This document shows, piece after piece, positions 36,061-47,289 of a DNA stretch of 64,000 nt. The DNA comes from Vigna angularis (Eukaryota; Streptophyta; Magnoliopsida; Fabales; Fabaceae): NCBI RefSeq assembly GCF_016808095.1, contig NC_068971.1, forward strand, positions 22,370,501 to 22,434,500, written 5' to 3'. Positions within the stretch are counted from its first letter, which is position 1; every line of letters starts with the position of its first letter. Below the pieces are notes generated by a model that made no database searches, was not told the origin of the DNA, and worked only from the letters and a program-made list of their open reading frames with translations. A program made the position numbers and the translations under genes.

Positions 36061-36944
36061 CCCACCTTGATTACAAGTTCAACGAAGAAGCTTTCAAACA
36101 TATCCCTCTTCTAAGATCACATCTTAATGATAATAAACTAAAAAAAAATCTTAGTATTCTGAAGTTGTATTAATGATTTAAAATGTGATTTAGGAGAAAT
36201 CAATTAAAAACCCAAAATTTCAAAACAGAGCATACAGGAGTATAAGATACAATGAATGCTCAATAAATTGATGAAAATCAATGTGTAGTAAGATAAACAC
36301 ATATAATGCAAAAGTACTTTTGGAACTACTGTAAGGGATAAAATAATTAAATTCTAACAATTACATTCATCCCAAGCCAATATCTACATTCATATTTAGA
36401 AAGGCATTCTCCCTTTAAGTATTAAAACTAGTTATTGATTTTCGTTAAAACTTTATTAAAACTAATTTGGAAAACATTATACAAAGATACAACTGAAGTT
36501 AAGACATTAAATTTTAGCAAAGGAAGTGGAAGACAAGTACTCAGTGGGATTTTATGAATTAAAAAAAAATGGTCCATGCATGTTATCCTTTTATCCATTT
36601 AGCCAATATACAAATTTGAAATAAAATGATAATCCAAAATACTTCAAACTTAGGGAAATGCTTCCAGGTACAATATGAAAGATTTTTTTAAGAAAAGTCA
36701 AAACACATAACACAAACTATGCAATGTATCATTGAGTCTTAACCAACCCAAAGATCCATGGCAGGAAAATTGAACCCTTTTTTCAACTTTATAAAGAGTT
36801 TATCATCATAAATTTCATGAATAAATTCCTTGTAGATACCCAAAATAATGTTGTTAAACATGCCATTGTTCTAACGCATATCATCTTGCAAAAAAGGATA
36901 TGGAATGTGTGAAAGTGTATGTGTGGCCATATATTATAAATGGT

Positions 36945-37165
36945 GTCATGATGCACACAAATTGGCTCTAGACACTCATACACCTTCTTCCTCACCTCTT
37001 TGCTTTTTCTCTGCTTCAGCTTCCACGGAAAATTGTGCCCTCTTCTGTGATGTTGCAGGTTCTGGTCTCTTTGAAATCCTTTGTTGCAGATCTCACAAAT
37101 GAACTTATTTATGGCCAGAAGACTCTTGGGGGACAAGGCCATAACTTCAGCATCAGGGTCTGAAT
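36945..37165 (-). pseudogene. Captured fragment of an INDETERMINATE-DOMAIN (IDD) zinc-finger gene
   Basis: Minus strand, starting near 37,165: DPDAEVMALSPKSLLAINKF, then the first C2H2 zinc finger CEICNKGFQRDQNLQHHRRG followed by H, then FPWKLKQRKSKEVRKKVY and ECLEPICVHHD, the start of the second finger. This order and wording is specific to the plant IDD transcription-factor family. The Cys and His ligands of finger 1 are kept; a few residues differ from the family pattern (LQHH instead of LQLH). Similarity stops after VHHD, and fingers 3 and 4 and the rest of the protein are absent. Lying inside a transposon, it is a captured piece, not a gene. Confidence 0.9.
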
Positions 37166-37594
37166 AGACACATTAAATTCATATAATTAAAATGACTGTT
37201 TTCATCTCAACGAGTTCCAAAAATTTGAATAATTTAAAATACCTCCCAAGACTTCTACCAAACAGATTTAGGTCTTCTACAATTTTGCAAATTCATAAAC
37301 TCCTAAACACACATACAACCAATACGAACCAACATCATGAAGAAATCACACAAATGGAGACACAAAAAAATAAAAGGGGAAAAAATTAAAAACAAGAAAG
37401 ATGCTCCAGTCATCGCAACAGCAATATATTCTACATAGATGCAAATAATGTCTCAAATTTAACCACATTTCAAACTTAAAGCTTAGAAATCACTTTATGT
37501 AGATAATGAACCCTAAACCAAAACAGTATCACCGATTGATATGATAAAAACATTGATGACTCAATATTCCTCAATGTTCATACAACTAACTAAC

Positions 37595-37713
37595 ACATCC
37601 AGAGCATTGGTTTCTTCATCTAGTAAAAGGATTAATGGATTCTTAACTATGGCACGAGGTATTGCAATCCTTTATTTCTGTCCCCCGGATAGTTCTATCC
37701 CCCTCTCACCAAC
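37595..37713 (-). pseudogene. Captured exon piece of an ABCB-type ABC transporter
   Basis: Minus strand from 37,713: VGERGIELSGGQK, a stop in place of the next glutamine, RIAIPRAIVKNPLILLLDEE, TNALD. This is the ABC signature (LSGGQ) followed by Walker B (ILLLDE) of a nucleotide-binding domain of the ABCB/P-glycoprotein type. An intact splice acceptor (TTTCTTTTGCAG) precedes VGERG, so genomic DNA with its intron edge was taken up. The in-frame TAA and A-to-P change in RIAIA show decay. Similarity ends after ALD. Confidence 0.88.
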
Positions 37714-39692
37714 CTGCAAAAGAAATTGAATATCATGTGAATTTCCTTAGTTCCACGATCCTACTAAACAATATTCTTAAAGCAGGAAAATAAATTTCTT
37801 TATGCAGAGACAGTGAATAAAATTGATAAAAACTGGCCTCGTGTATTCTCCGCATTGCAAGCGATCTCGTGGCCTCGTGTCTTCTTCGCACTAACCCTAG
37901 ACACAAATAGAAGAGAGAATTTGAAGGAGAACAAACCAAATTAGAGATAGGACTCACAGAAACCCTAAATAGAGTAGGAACCCTAATCTGGACCGAAGGA
38001 ACCCAAGAAAGGGAGGAAACTCAAAATGAACCAATTAATCGGTTCAAAAACGAGATTGAATGGGGGAAAAGAGTTTTCAATCGGAGGAAAAACTTTTAAA
38101 CGAAGTAAAAGAGGATTTAATCGGTGAAACTTCAAGAAAAAGGTGAAAGTATGAGGAACCCTAGAAGGAGATGAAAATAATCGGTGGAAGAGGAAATTTG
38201 TTGTTGAGTAGGCTGAGGCGACGAAGAAATATGAAATAAGATGATGAATTTGTAAAGAGAAAGGAAGCTTACGGTTGATGGTGAGCTCTCGAGAAGAAAA
38301 TGCTCTTGCGGAAGAAGAACGCGAAAATGAAGCTGCTCTCTCTAATGCACGAGAGAGAAAATGGACGTGGCTGATGATGGAGTCTGAATGAAGACGTGGA
38401 AAAGGAAGAACGCGTGGCTACAAGGAGGGAAACAAAAACATATGTGAGGGTTTCTTCTATCCGAGGAAAGAAAGAAGAAAGGATTTGTGGGGGGTTTTTT
38501 TATATCCGAAATGAAGGAAGAAGGAAGAAGGAAGGGTCACTGAGTGAGTGAGGGATTCGTTCAGGAGAGTTGTACTTAGGGTTTTTTTTTCAAAGTTATA
38601 AGAAGTTCCAGGTTTTTTCTAAATTTTTCTAGTTATTAATTAATTAAAAATCCGTATATAACATCTTTAGAAATATTTCTGCCCAAATGAGTTAAGTTAC
38701 CTACAGAATTTATATACGGATAAATTGTATGTAATTTTTTTTTATTATATACGGAAAAATTCGTATGTAATAAATCTGTATGTAATATCCGTATGTAACA
38801 TGTTTAATACATACAAATTAAAATCCGTATATAATAATGCGTATGTAAAATGTAATTTTCTTGTAGTGAGTCTTTACTCTTTTCTATAAAGGTACAGTGC
38901 TTTATTAGAGCTTATATTGAACAATAGTTTATACGGCTTGGTAGAGCATAAGTCTTCAAGAGAATTTTTCTCATAATGTTCTTCTCTTATTTTAACATCT
39001 TTGTTCAATGTGCGCAAATGTTCTGATTAATCTTTTGTGTATTTCTTTTTTGCACAAATAATAAAGACAAAGTATACAAGCAAAATAACACTTTACTGTA
39101 CATGCATTAAATGACATTAAATGTTTTTTAACGTTTATAGATGTTAGATGCTTATGACTAAAAAGTTGTTTTAGATATAAATTTTAGTGCGCTTTTCATT
39201 AAACGATATTCTTCACAAGACACTTTCACTTATAACAATATTTTTAGATGTAAGACAATAAGCTCAGTGTTTTAATGATTATCCAGAATAGATGTTTCAA
39301 TCAATGAGCTTGAGCACACATCTTATTGTTTTGCACATATCCCTTAAACGGTACCGTTGTAAACTGTTTTTCTTTTTAACATTTCATAAATAGAAATCAT
39401 TAAGCATATTGACATAAAGGGTTTACGTAGGCTTTTCTTATTGATTAGACGCTTTCTGTAAACTACACGTTAGGCGATATAGAATTCAGGGAAACATTAT
39501 TTCATATGTTCTTATTTTCAAAGGACTTTGTATTAGTACTCTAACGATTTGCGTACCTTCTCATATAGAACCCTAGGTTTTCATTTTGATTGAGAAAACA
39601 CTAACATGCTTCAGGTCAAGTAGGCACTCTTCTTTCTAAGAAGATATTTTGTTTAATGCTTATTGTTAAATTTCAAAATCGGAGTTGCTAAA

Positions 39693-40735
39693 TGTTAAAA
39701 TAGAATGGCTCAATTTCTCACACCAAGAGGGAGTGAATTGGTGAAACTTAAAAATAAAGTCTTTTAAAATCTTTTTCTCAAAAGGTGATGCCTTTAAAGC
39801 TTTCTTGAAACCCAAGGTAAAAGACTTTCTAATGCAGCAGAAACTTAATCGAATAAGTACAGAGTAAAGTCGATTAATTAGCCCTTTGAATACATAGTAA
39901 ACTTGCTCTTCAAGAAATCACAAGGAGATGATCACCATAGTTACTTCTTGATTCTTGGAGCTCTTTTTCTCTTTCTGCAAGATAGCACTTTCTGAAAAAT
40001 ATCACATAAACTGATAGATTCACAAAAGTTATTATAGAAATCAAATTCACGTCAATTTATAGTATAACACATTTCTGACGCATTTTAATCGACTAAGCTA
40101 CTAATGCAGTCGAATATAACAATTCTCTTATAGCAGTTAGCAGCAATCAAAGCAATTAATTGAATTCGCAATTAATGCAGTCGAATGACATTTAATGCTT
40201 GGTCAACATATTTAAAAATATGATCGTTAGACTTTTATATCAAGCATTAACAAAATTTCAAAACAGTAACAGACTTAGTCGAATGCAACACGCATATAAT
40301 CGACTATGTAACAGTGTAAATCATAGTTTTGAAAAACTTTCTCTTTGGAAAATTTCACAGCACACTTTGAAAAATGTTTGTGCAAAGATAAGAGTTTTAA
40401 TCGACTCACCCCATAATGAAATCGACTTAAAACTATTGTTTTGCCACACAATTAAAATTCAACATAAGTACTTGTGGTTTTTCTCATCCAGAAACATGTG
40501 TCATGCATTCATGTATAAAATCACATATATAACAAAGTGAAATAGTGAAATGCAATGAACAACACATCAACAACATAATCATGTTCTCATATACACATAT
40601 AACATGTAAGCATAGAACATGTAACACATAATTCACATGTGTTATTAATTATGCGTTGTCATCATCAAAAACTCAGATATTACTAAGATTGTGGGTTCAG
40701 CTAAATCAGTGCTCCTCCTATCAACAATCTCAACA
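39693..40735 (-). repeat. 3' LTR of the SIRE-like element
   Basis: TGTTAAAATAGAATGGCTC to ATCTCAACA on the plus strand, 1,043 bp. It lacks a segment of about 290 bp present in the other LTR (roughly 45,410-45,790), which includes the TTTTTATACTGG promoter-like part. Confidence 0.9.
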
Positions 40736-41689
40736 ATCTCCCCCTTTTTTGATGATGAACAACCATGATTAATTATCAACCATGTTGCACAACTCGATAC
40801 AGATTATCAATCAATAACCAATCAACATAATTCTCCCCCTTTGGGCATTAACAAAAAAGGTAAGCACAATGGTATTGATATACAAATAATCAAGCATACA
40901 GAAATGCATCAGATAATCATCAAAAAACAAATAATGATGCTCCCCCTGTTAAAGATATTCACATGATATAATATATACTCTCCCCATTAAATGTAGGTGT
41001 GTGAAACATCTCAATGTATATGCAATGCTCCCCCTGTCATTATGCATGTTTTAATCTCAAAACACAGATGCACAATATAGTATTCACAGTATATATCAGA
41101 GCATATATCAGCATATGTCAAAATTGTATCAGATCAGAAACAGTACAAAAACATCAATGCAACAATGATACAATATCATTCATCAAAAACAATATAATCT
41201 CTTAATCATCTCAAGTCAACTATAGCAAAGAGATATATTGAAAGAAAACAGTTAATAACACATATATCAATAGTTAAAGATATCAGATATTCAAATATTA
41301 GAATCTTTAACCCCTGTTGATATACAGTCGATTTGCCCTCAGTCATAATCGAATTCATTGCTTTCCCATGAATTGATTTGCCACTTTTATCCATCCAATA
41401 AGAAATATTCCTTCAAAATCTTTCAAGATCTTTCTAGATCAAGCATTTTAGAATCAATATGATACAGGAATTAACACATGTATAATATAAGTATGCAAAT
41501 GTATGAATGTAACAGTAACAGTTCATTCGCATACAGGCATAGCATAATCGATTTTAATAACTTCTGATTTCATTAAAATCAACCATAGAGTACAATCAGA
41601 TAAAACCAAGACAAAAATGGCATATAAAGCCATCTATTACAAAAGAAAACAAGCCAACATAAAAACAACACATTCTAGATTGATTAAAA

Positions 41690-42867
41690 TTTTAGATTTT
41701 CTTCTTATTTTTCTTCAAATAGGTTCTAAGAAGCATGTCACTGTTACTCTCTTCAGCGACATCATCATCTTCACTTTCTTCCTCTTCCATAGCAGAAGTT
41801 TCAGCAGGTGTACTCCCTTCCTCACCTGAATCATATTCATTTTCCTCTTCCTCATTTCGGTTTTGAAACAATAAATGTTCTTTCATTTCAGTCACATCAT
41901 CCCTGGTCCCTGACACATAATCTTGAGAGATCTTATTTCTCTCAGCAGAGTTCTTTCAAATTCAGAACGAGCCTATATGAAATTGAAGATGATTTTCCTA
42001 CTTCTTCATCTTCTTCAGCAACTTCATTCTTGAACTACCAACCATCTGGAGTATGTTGCATACCCATCTTATGTAGAGCAGACTTGTTAATCATGCTTGT
42101 TCTATTGTAGGAATCGCTTGATTCACCAATGCAGTCAACTCCAAAATGAACAAGAATCTTGGAAATGAACACACAATAAGGAAGCTTTGCTGATTCCAAT
42201 CTGGTTACTTTCATCATGTTGTCTGAAATAGCTGCAGGCCAATCTACTTGGATATTTTCTTTGAGTGCTTTCAGTAGATACAAGTCTTCTGTAGTGGCTT
42301 GCGCATGGTTGCTTCCTCTAGGCATTAATATCCAGGAGATGACAAAAACAGTCAGTCGGTCATCCTTTTTCATTCCACCAGTTTTGTAATGAGAGTAATC
42401 TTGAATATCCTCAGGATTTCTTAGGCTGTCTTGATATACAGAGAACTTATGAAAGCCTTCTATACCCAGATGACATCTTTCTCCACTCAGTTTGAGGCTA
42501 GCTATCTAGTCCAAATTTCATCTATGAGTTTGATGTCTATTCCTTTTAGCCTGGAGCACAACGTTCCTTAACTAATCCTTAGATTGCAGTAAAAAACTTT
42601 TACCAATTCTGGATACCAGGGATCTGCCATCTCAGAAAATTTCTTTAGCCCTTGACGTTTCAGCTAACTTTGAAATTGAAAACCTTCATTCCTAAAGAAA
42701 CTGAGTTTCAGGAATTTATGCGTAGTAAGACTTCTCATTTTCCAGCTGTCTAGAAATTTTGATTGATCTTCATCATCGCTTATCCATCCTTCAAGCTGTG
42801 ATGGTCGACTCATGTTTTTAGTACCCAAGGTTTTCACTCGTTTCCTTTGAGATGAACTGGACACCAT
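41690..42867 (-). pseudogene. Retroelement ORF with a 'putative plant transposon protein' domain
   Basis: Begins on the minus strand at 42,867 (MVSSSSQRKRVKTLG) and, across several stops and frame changes, shows the order typical of the plant-transposon domain often labelled Transposase_32: EMADPWYPELVKVFYCNL, LKGIDIKLIDEIW, LTVFVISWILMPRGSNHAQ, TTEDLYLLKALKENIQVDWP, AKLPYCVFISKILVHFGVD, INKSALHKMG. It ends with a very acidic tail (NEEEENEYDSGEEG). In SIRE-like elements such ORFs sit after pol, in the position of the env-like gene; its function is unknown. Here it follows gag directly. Named from memory of the family; the domain label should be checked. Confidence 0.6.
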
Positions 42868-43479
42868 TGCTATTCGGAAAAAAATATTGCTCCTAGAGTG
42901 CTAGAAGGGAAAGATTCAGCTGAGAAAGTGAATGACCTGCTTCTGTGTTTTAGGTTTTAAAACTTAGCAAGATTAAATTTGGAGGGAACAATTAAAATTC
43001 ATTTTCGCTCCAAAAAATCAACTTAATCAATTTAATCCAGAGTTTAAATTTTTCTAAAACACACAAAATACGAAACAGAGATTAACAATCGATTTTATTA
43101 AGTCAAGAGTCGACTCATGTTTGAGAGTGTTTTTAGAAACAGAGACATACATACTTCAAACATATTTGACTTTATACTTAATATAATCGGTTAAAACTCG
43201 AGCGAGTTGTTTTTCACAAAATATAATCACTCAATCAATCATTCAACAAACATGCATTCATCAATCAATCATACAAACAATTATTATGCATGATGCAATG
43301 AAAATACAACAGTTACCACTTTCAGAATCTCAAGAATTTTTTATTTTATCATGGTAGTTCATCCTTGAGTTGAATACTACTTCAGCATCAGCTACCACCC
43401 TACAAAAAAGTTAAACATTTTTTACGCTGGTACCCATTTGAATTTGAGTCCTGTCTTATTAGTTTCAGAGAGTTGTTCC

Positions 43480-45137
43480 TAGGGGATCCACCTGTACTTT
43501 CCTTTTGGAACACTAACTTTTCTATATTAACAATTTCTAACATTATGACCAATATTGTTACAATAAAAGCATGCATGAGTAACATGTTTACTAAGATCAA
43601 CAAATTTCTTTGAATTAGACCTATTACGTTGAGCCTTATAACCAATTCCTTGTTTGTAGACAGCTCTACCAGAAGCTCTTAGAACAACACCTAAATTTTC
43701 TTTTCCCATTGTGAATTTTGCTAGAGTGCTAGTCAAGTAATCAATATTTTCAATATGAACAGGACATTTTTCACATTCTTTTTCAACTATCTTTGTTTCA
43801 GTTTTGACTATCTTGGCAGACTCTAAGGCATTTTTTAACTACTTTTTCAATTTTATATTTTCCTCTACCAGATTATTTATTCTATGTTCATAATCCTTTC
43901 TGTCAAAGGTAAGTCGATTTACTTTATATTAGAGTCGCATAGCCTCTGCGTGTATTTCCTGAAACGCATCTAGCAGCATGTCATACTTTACTTCTATCGG
44001 CTCATTTTCAAATTCCTTATCATTGTCATAATCAATCCGTGCAAATCCAGCCATGAAGCAAATATTTGACTCTTCTTTAATGCTGCAGTCCTCATCGCTT
44101 GAAGAATCAGTATCACTATTTTCCCAGGCAATGTATGCCCTCTTTTAGTTCCTTCCTTTGTCCTGAGGAAAATTTCTGCTTCCCTTTTGTTTGATCTTCA
44201 AGTCTGGACAATCTGGTTTGATGTGTCCTTCTCTTCCACACTCGTAGCATTGGACAACACTGTTTCTTGAACTTTTCTTTCCTTTTACAGGACCTGCATA
44301 GTCAGTGGTCAAAATTTTATTTTTCATAAACCGATTAAACTTCCTTACCACCATGTTCATTATCTCTTTGTCATGTAGTTCTATTTCTGAGTCAGCTTCA
44401 GATTCAAGATTCTTCGCAACTTTCTTGCTTGTGGCTTTTAGAGCAATTGATTTCTTTTCTTCAATTTCTTCTTCCTCCTTTAGCCTTCCAAGCTCCAATT
44501 CATGTTCTCTAAGTTTTCCAAATAAGGTGGCCATGTTCATGCTGGTCAATTCTCTTGATTCAGATATGGTAGTGACTTTCGGCTGCCAGCTTCTATTGAG
44601 GCTTTTCAATATTTTGATGTTGATTTCCTCCTTGTCAATCACTTTTCCAAGAGTCATGAGGTGATTTACTATGTGTGTGAATCACTTATATACTTCATAG
44701 ATAGTCTCTCGCACTTTCATTCTGAACAGCTCATATTCCTGTATGAGAGAATTCTTTCTACCTCTCTTCACTTCATTCGTTCTTTCATGTGTGACTTCAA
44801 GAACTTCCCACATCTCTTTGACCGTCTTGCATTGTGATATCCTGAAAAATTCATCCATTGTTAGTGCTGATGCAATCATATTTCTAGCCTTAACATCATA
44901 TTGAGCTCTGTTGTTCTCATCTTGAGTCCACTCAGAAAAAATTTTCAAAACAACTTTTCCATTTAAAACAGGAGTGGGCTCATATGGACCATTTAGAGTT
45001 GCATCCCAAACTCCTTTATCCACCTATTCAAAAAAAGATTTGCATCCTTATTTTCCAAAAAGCATAATTTCTCCAGCAAATAGTGGTGGTCTATTTGTCG
45101 AAGCACCTTCGCCAAAGGTATGAGAATTGAAAGCCAT
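43480..45137 (-). pseudogene. SIRE-type copia gag
   Basis: Starts with ATG at 45,137 on the minus strand and stays in one frame with several in-frame stops. Segments seen in order: KGVWDATLNGPYEPTPV, ALTMDEFFRISQCKTVKEMW, SLIQEYELFRMKVRETIYE, INIKILKSLNRSWQPKVTTI, SMNMATLFGKLREHELELGR, then zinc knuckle CYECGREGHIKPDC (about 44,230), a coiled-coil stretch, and a second knuckle CFYCNNIGHNVRNC (about 43,550). Two CCHC knuckles and this order are normal for SIRE/Maximus gag. Stops near 45,027 and 44,680, after GRN at 44,145, and further on, make it non-functional. Confidence 0.88.
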
Positions 45138-45217
45138 TTTCCAGGATCAGTCGATTTAACTAAAATAGTAATCGCCTAGATTTCAAATATTTTATGAAAA
45201 CCAGTTATGGTGCCAAT

Positions 45218-46549
45218 TGTTAAAAGAGAATGGCTCAATTTCTCACACCAAGAGGGGGGATGAATTGCTGAAACTTAAAAACATAGTCTTTTAAAAAAAA
45301 TTTCTCAAAAGGTGATGCCTTTAAAGCTTTCTTGAAATGCAAGGTAAAAGACTTTCTAATGCAGTGGAAACTTAATTGAATAAGTACAGAGTAAAGTCGA
45401 TTAAAAGTAAAAGAGTAGGGATCAGAAAATTCAAACACTGCTTTTTATACTGGTTCGGCCAACCTGCCTACATCTAGTGTCCTTCCAACCACGTGAAGCA
45501 AATGCACTATAATGATCAAGGTTTTTACAACAAGGTTTTTATAGAGACCTTACGTCAAAAATATAAAACACCTTTCTAACCCTCTAATCAAATATAGGCA
45601 GTACAATAACTAGACTAGCAACAAGAACCCCCTCTCCTGTTGTCTAAACCCTTTGAGACACCTCTCAAAGTCAAGAACGCCGCACACTCTTCTACCTGTA
45701 GTCACAACAGGGAACCTCAATCCATTCTTCACAAGATTGTAGACTCTAATCTCACAGTTACACCCAAGTGTGCAAAATTGATCAGCCCTTTGAATACACC
45801 ACGATCACTTCTTGATTCTTGGAGCTCTTTTTCTCTTTCTGCAAGATAGCACTTTCTGAAAAATATCACATAAATTGTTAGATTCACAAAAGTTCTTACA
45901 TAAATCAAATTCGCGTCAATTTATAGTATAACACATCTTTGACGCATTTTAATCGACTAAGCTACTAATGCAGTCGACTATAACAATTCTCTTATAGCAG
46001 TCAAAGCAATTAATTGAATTCACAATTAATGCAGTCGAATGACATTTAATGCTTGGTCAACATATTTAAAAATATGACCGTTAGACATTTATATCAAGCA
46101 TTAAGAGAATTTTAAAATAGTAACAGGCTTAGTCAAATGCAACACGCATATAATCGACTATGTAACAGTGGAAATCATAGTTTTTGACAAACTTTCTCTT
46201 TGGAAAATCTCACAACACACTTTTAAAAAGGTTTGTGCAAAGACATGAGTTTTAATCGACTCACCCCATAATGAAATCGACTTAAAACTGTTGTTTTGCC
46301 ACACAATTAATGTGTGATGCATTCATGTATAAAATCACATATATAACACAGTGAAATAGTGAAATGCAATGAACAACACATCAAAAACACAATCATGTTC
46401 TCATATACGCATATATCATGTAAGCATAGAACATGTAACACATAATTCACATGTGTTATTAAGTATGCGTTCTCATAATCAAAAACTCAAATATTACTGA
46501 GATTGTGGGTTTAGCTAAACTAGTGCTCCCCCTATCAGCAATCTCAACA
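45218..46549 (-). repeat. 5' LTR of the SIRE-like element
   Basis: 1,332 bp, TGTTAAAAGAGAATGGCTC to ATCTCAACA on the plus strand. It holds the promoter-like segment (minus strand CCAGTATAAAAAGC at about 45,440-45,455) that the other LTR has lost, and repeated AATCGACT words (45,950; 46,155; 46,255; 46,275). Confidence 0.9.
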
Positions 46550-46587
46550 CTAAACAATCTAATATCTTTAGACGGTCTAAAGAAACA

Positions 46588-46643
46588 ATAAATTTTTTTA
46601 TTCTAGTAAAATAGTTGTATAGTTATGTATTTTCTCTATTTAA
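46588..46643. repeat. 56-bp direct repeat, right copy
   Basis: Partner of 33,532-33,587, in the same orientation, starting exactly at the end of the split LTR. Confidence 0.8.
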
Positions 46644-47180
46644 CACAATAAATGCATGCGGTAATTGAAATTTTAGAAATTTTTTATCTCAAGATTTTTT
46701 TATTTTTGAAAACTTAACAAAACATTACCGTTTTCTTAAAATTATCTGATTCACTAATTTGTACCAAATAGTAGAAGCATGTTTAATGAAACTTTAAGAG
46801 ATAAAGGTTTACAGAAATTGTAAACAAATTAGGAAAAAATATTACAAAAATATTTTGTAGTTGCTTACTTTCATATTGAAAATTAGGTTAAGTCTTTTAC
46901 AAGCAACTATTGATTGGAAGACTCAACAAAATTACAAGATTGTATTACATATACGTTTTGATAAACTCGATATCAAATGACACTCTCAAATGATATCAGA
47001 GAAATTTAGATGCAAGAAGAGAAGGGAACACAAGAACCAACTTATTATTTTACATAAAATTATAAGAAAATGGCAAAGACTAAAGCTGAAGAAGCCTAAA
47101 ACTCATATTAGATCCTTCATTGATCAGAGAAATGAAGTTACGGTTGAAGAAGCCTAAAATTCTACCTCTAACATTGTTTC
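46644..47180. other. Intergenic, no gene seen
   Basis: AT-rich. A short phrase, GAAGAAGCCTAAAA, occurs twice (about 47,087 and 47,143). Nothing else recognised. Confidence 0.5.
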
Positions 47181-47289
47181 ATGTAAACTTAAAATATTTC
47201 AATCTTTTTAGCATTTTGAAATCTAACATATTCTTTAATATTTGATTGTATTATAAATGATGTAAAAGACATTTTATATATATAATGAT

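Larger units (their letters stand above)
34780..38868. mobile_element. CACTA transposon (4.1 kb) carrying host gene fragments
   Basis: Terminal inverted repeats CACTACAAGAAAA at both ends, flanked by the 3-bp target duplication AGT (34,777-34,779 and 38,869-38,871). Subterminal regions (34,800-35,090 and 38,645-38,845) are packed with ATATACGGAT/ATCCGTATAT words in both orientations, the kind of array CACTA transposase binds. No transposase (TNP2-like) frame was found, so it is non-autonomous. It contains an IDD zinc-finger gene piece and an ABC transporter piece on the minus strand, plus other exon-like stretches. 37,850-38,640 is GA-rich and CDS-free. Confidence 0.9.
39693..46549 (-). mobile_element. 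SIRE-like copia element without pol (minus strand)
   Basis: Two LTRs (39,693-40,735 and 45,218-46,549) and a perfect 5-bp target duplication CTAAA (39,688-39,692 and 46,550-46,554) define a complete 6,857-bp insertion. Read on the minus strand: 5' LTR, PBS-like TTGGCACCATAAC, gag (45,137 to about 43,480), a 600-bp non-coding stretch, an ORF with a plant-transposon domain (42,867-41,690), a 950-bp tail, polypurine tract AAAAAAAGGGGGAGAT (40,736-40,752), 3' LTR. No protease, integrase, RT or RNase H motif was found in any frame, so it would depend on a related element. Confidence 0.85.
33588..46587 (-). mobile_element. Copia-type LTR, family X copy 2, split by two insertions
   Basis: Three pieces, 33,588-34,779, 38,872-39,692 and 46,550/46,555-46,587, form one LTR of about 2.0 kb once the CACTA (34,780-38,868) and SIRE-like (39,693-46,549) elements and their target duplications are removed. 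Ends are TGAAATACAAAG and AAAGAAACA, that is TG/CA. The middle carries the CACTCTTGG/ACTCCTGGTTG cluster (33,840-34,130) and the right end the GAGTTGCTAAACAATCTA segment shared with copy 1 (3,150-4,762). No coding region of its own. Confidence 0.62.
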
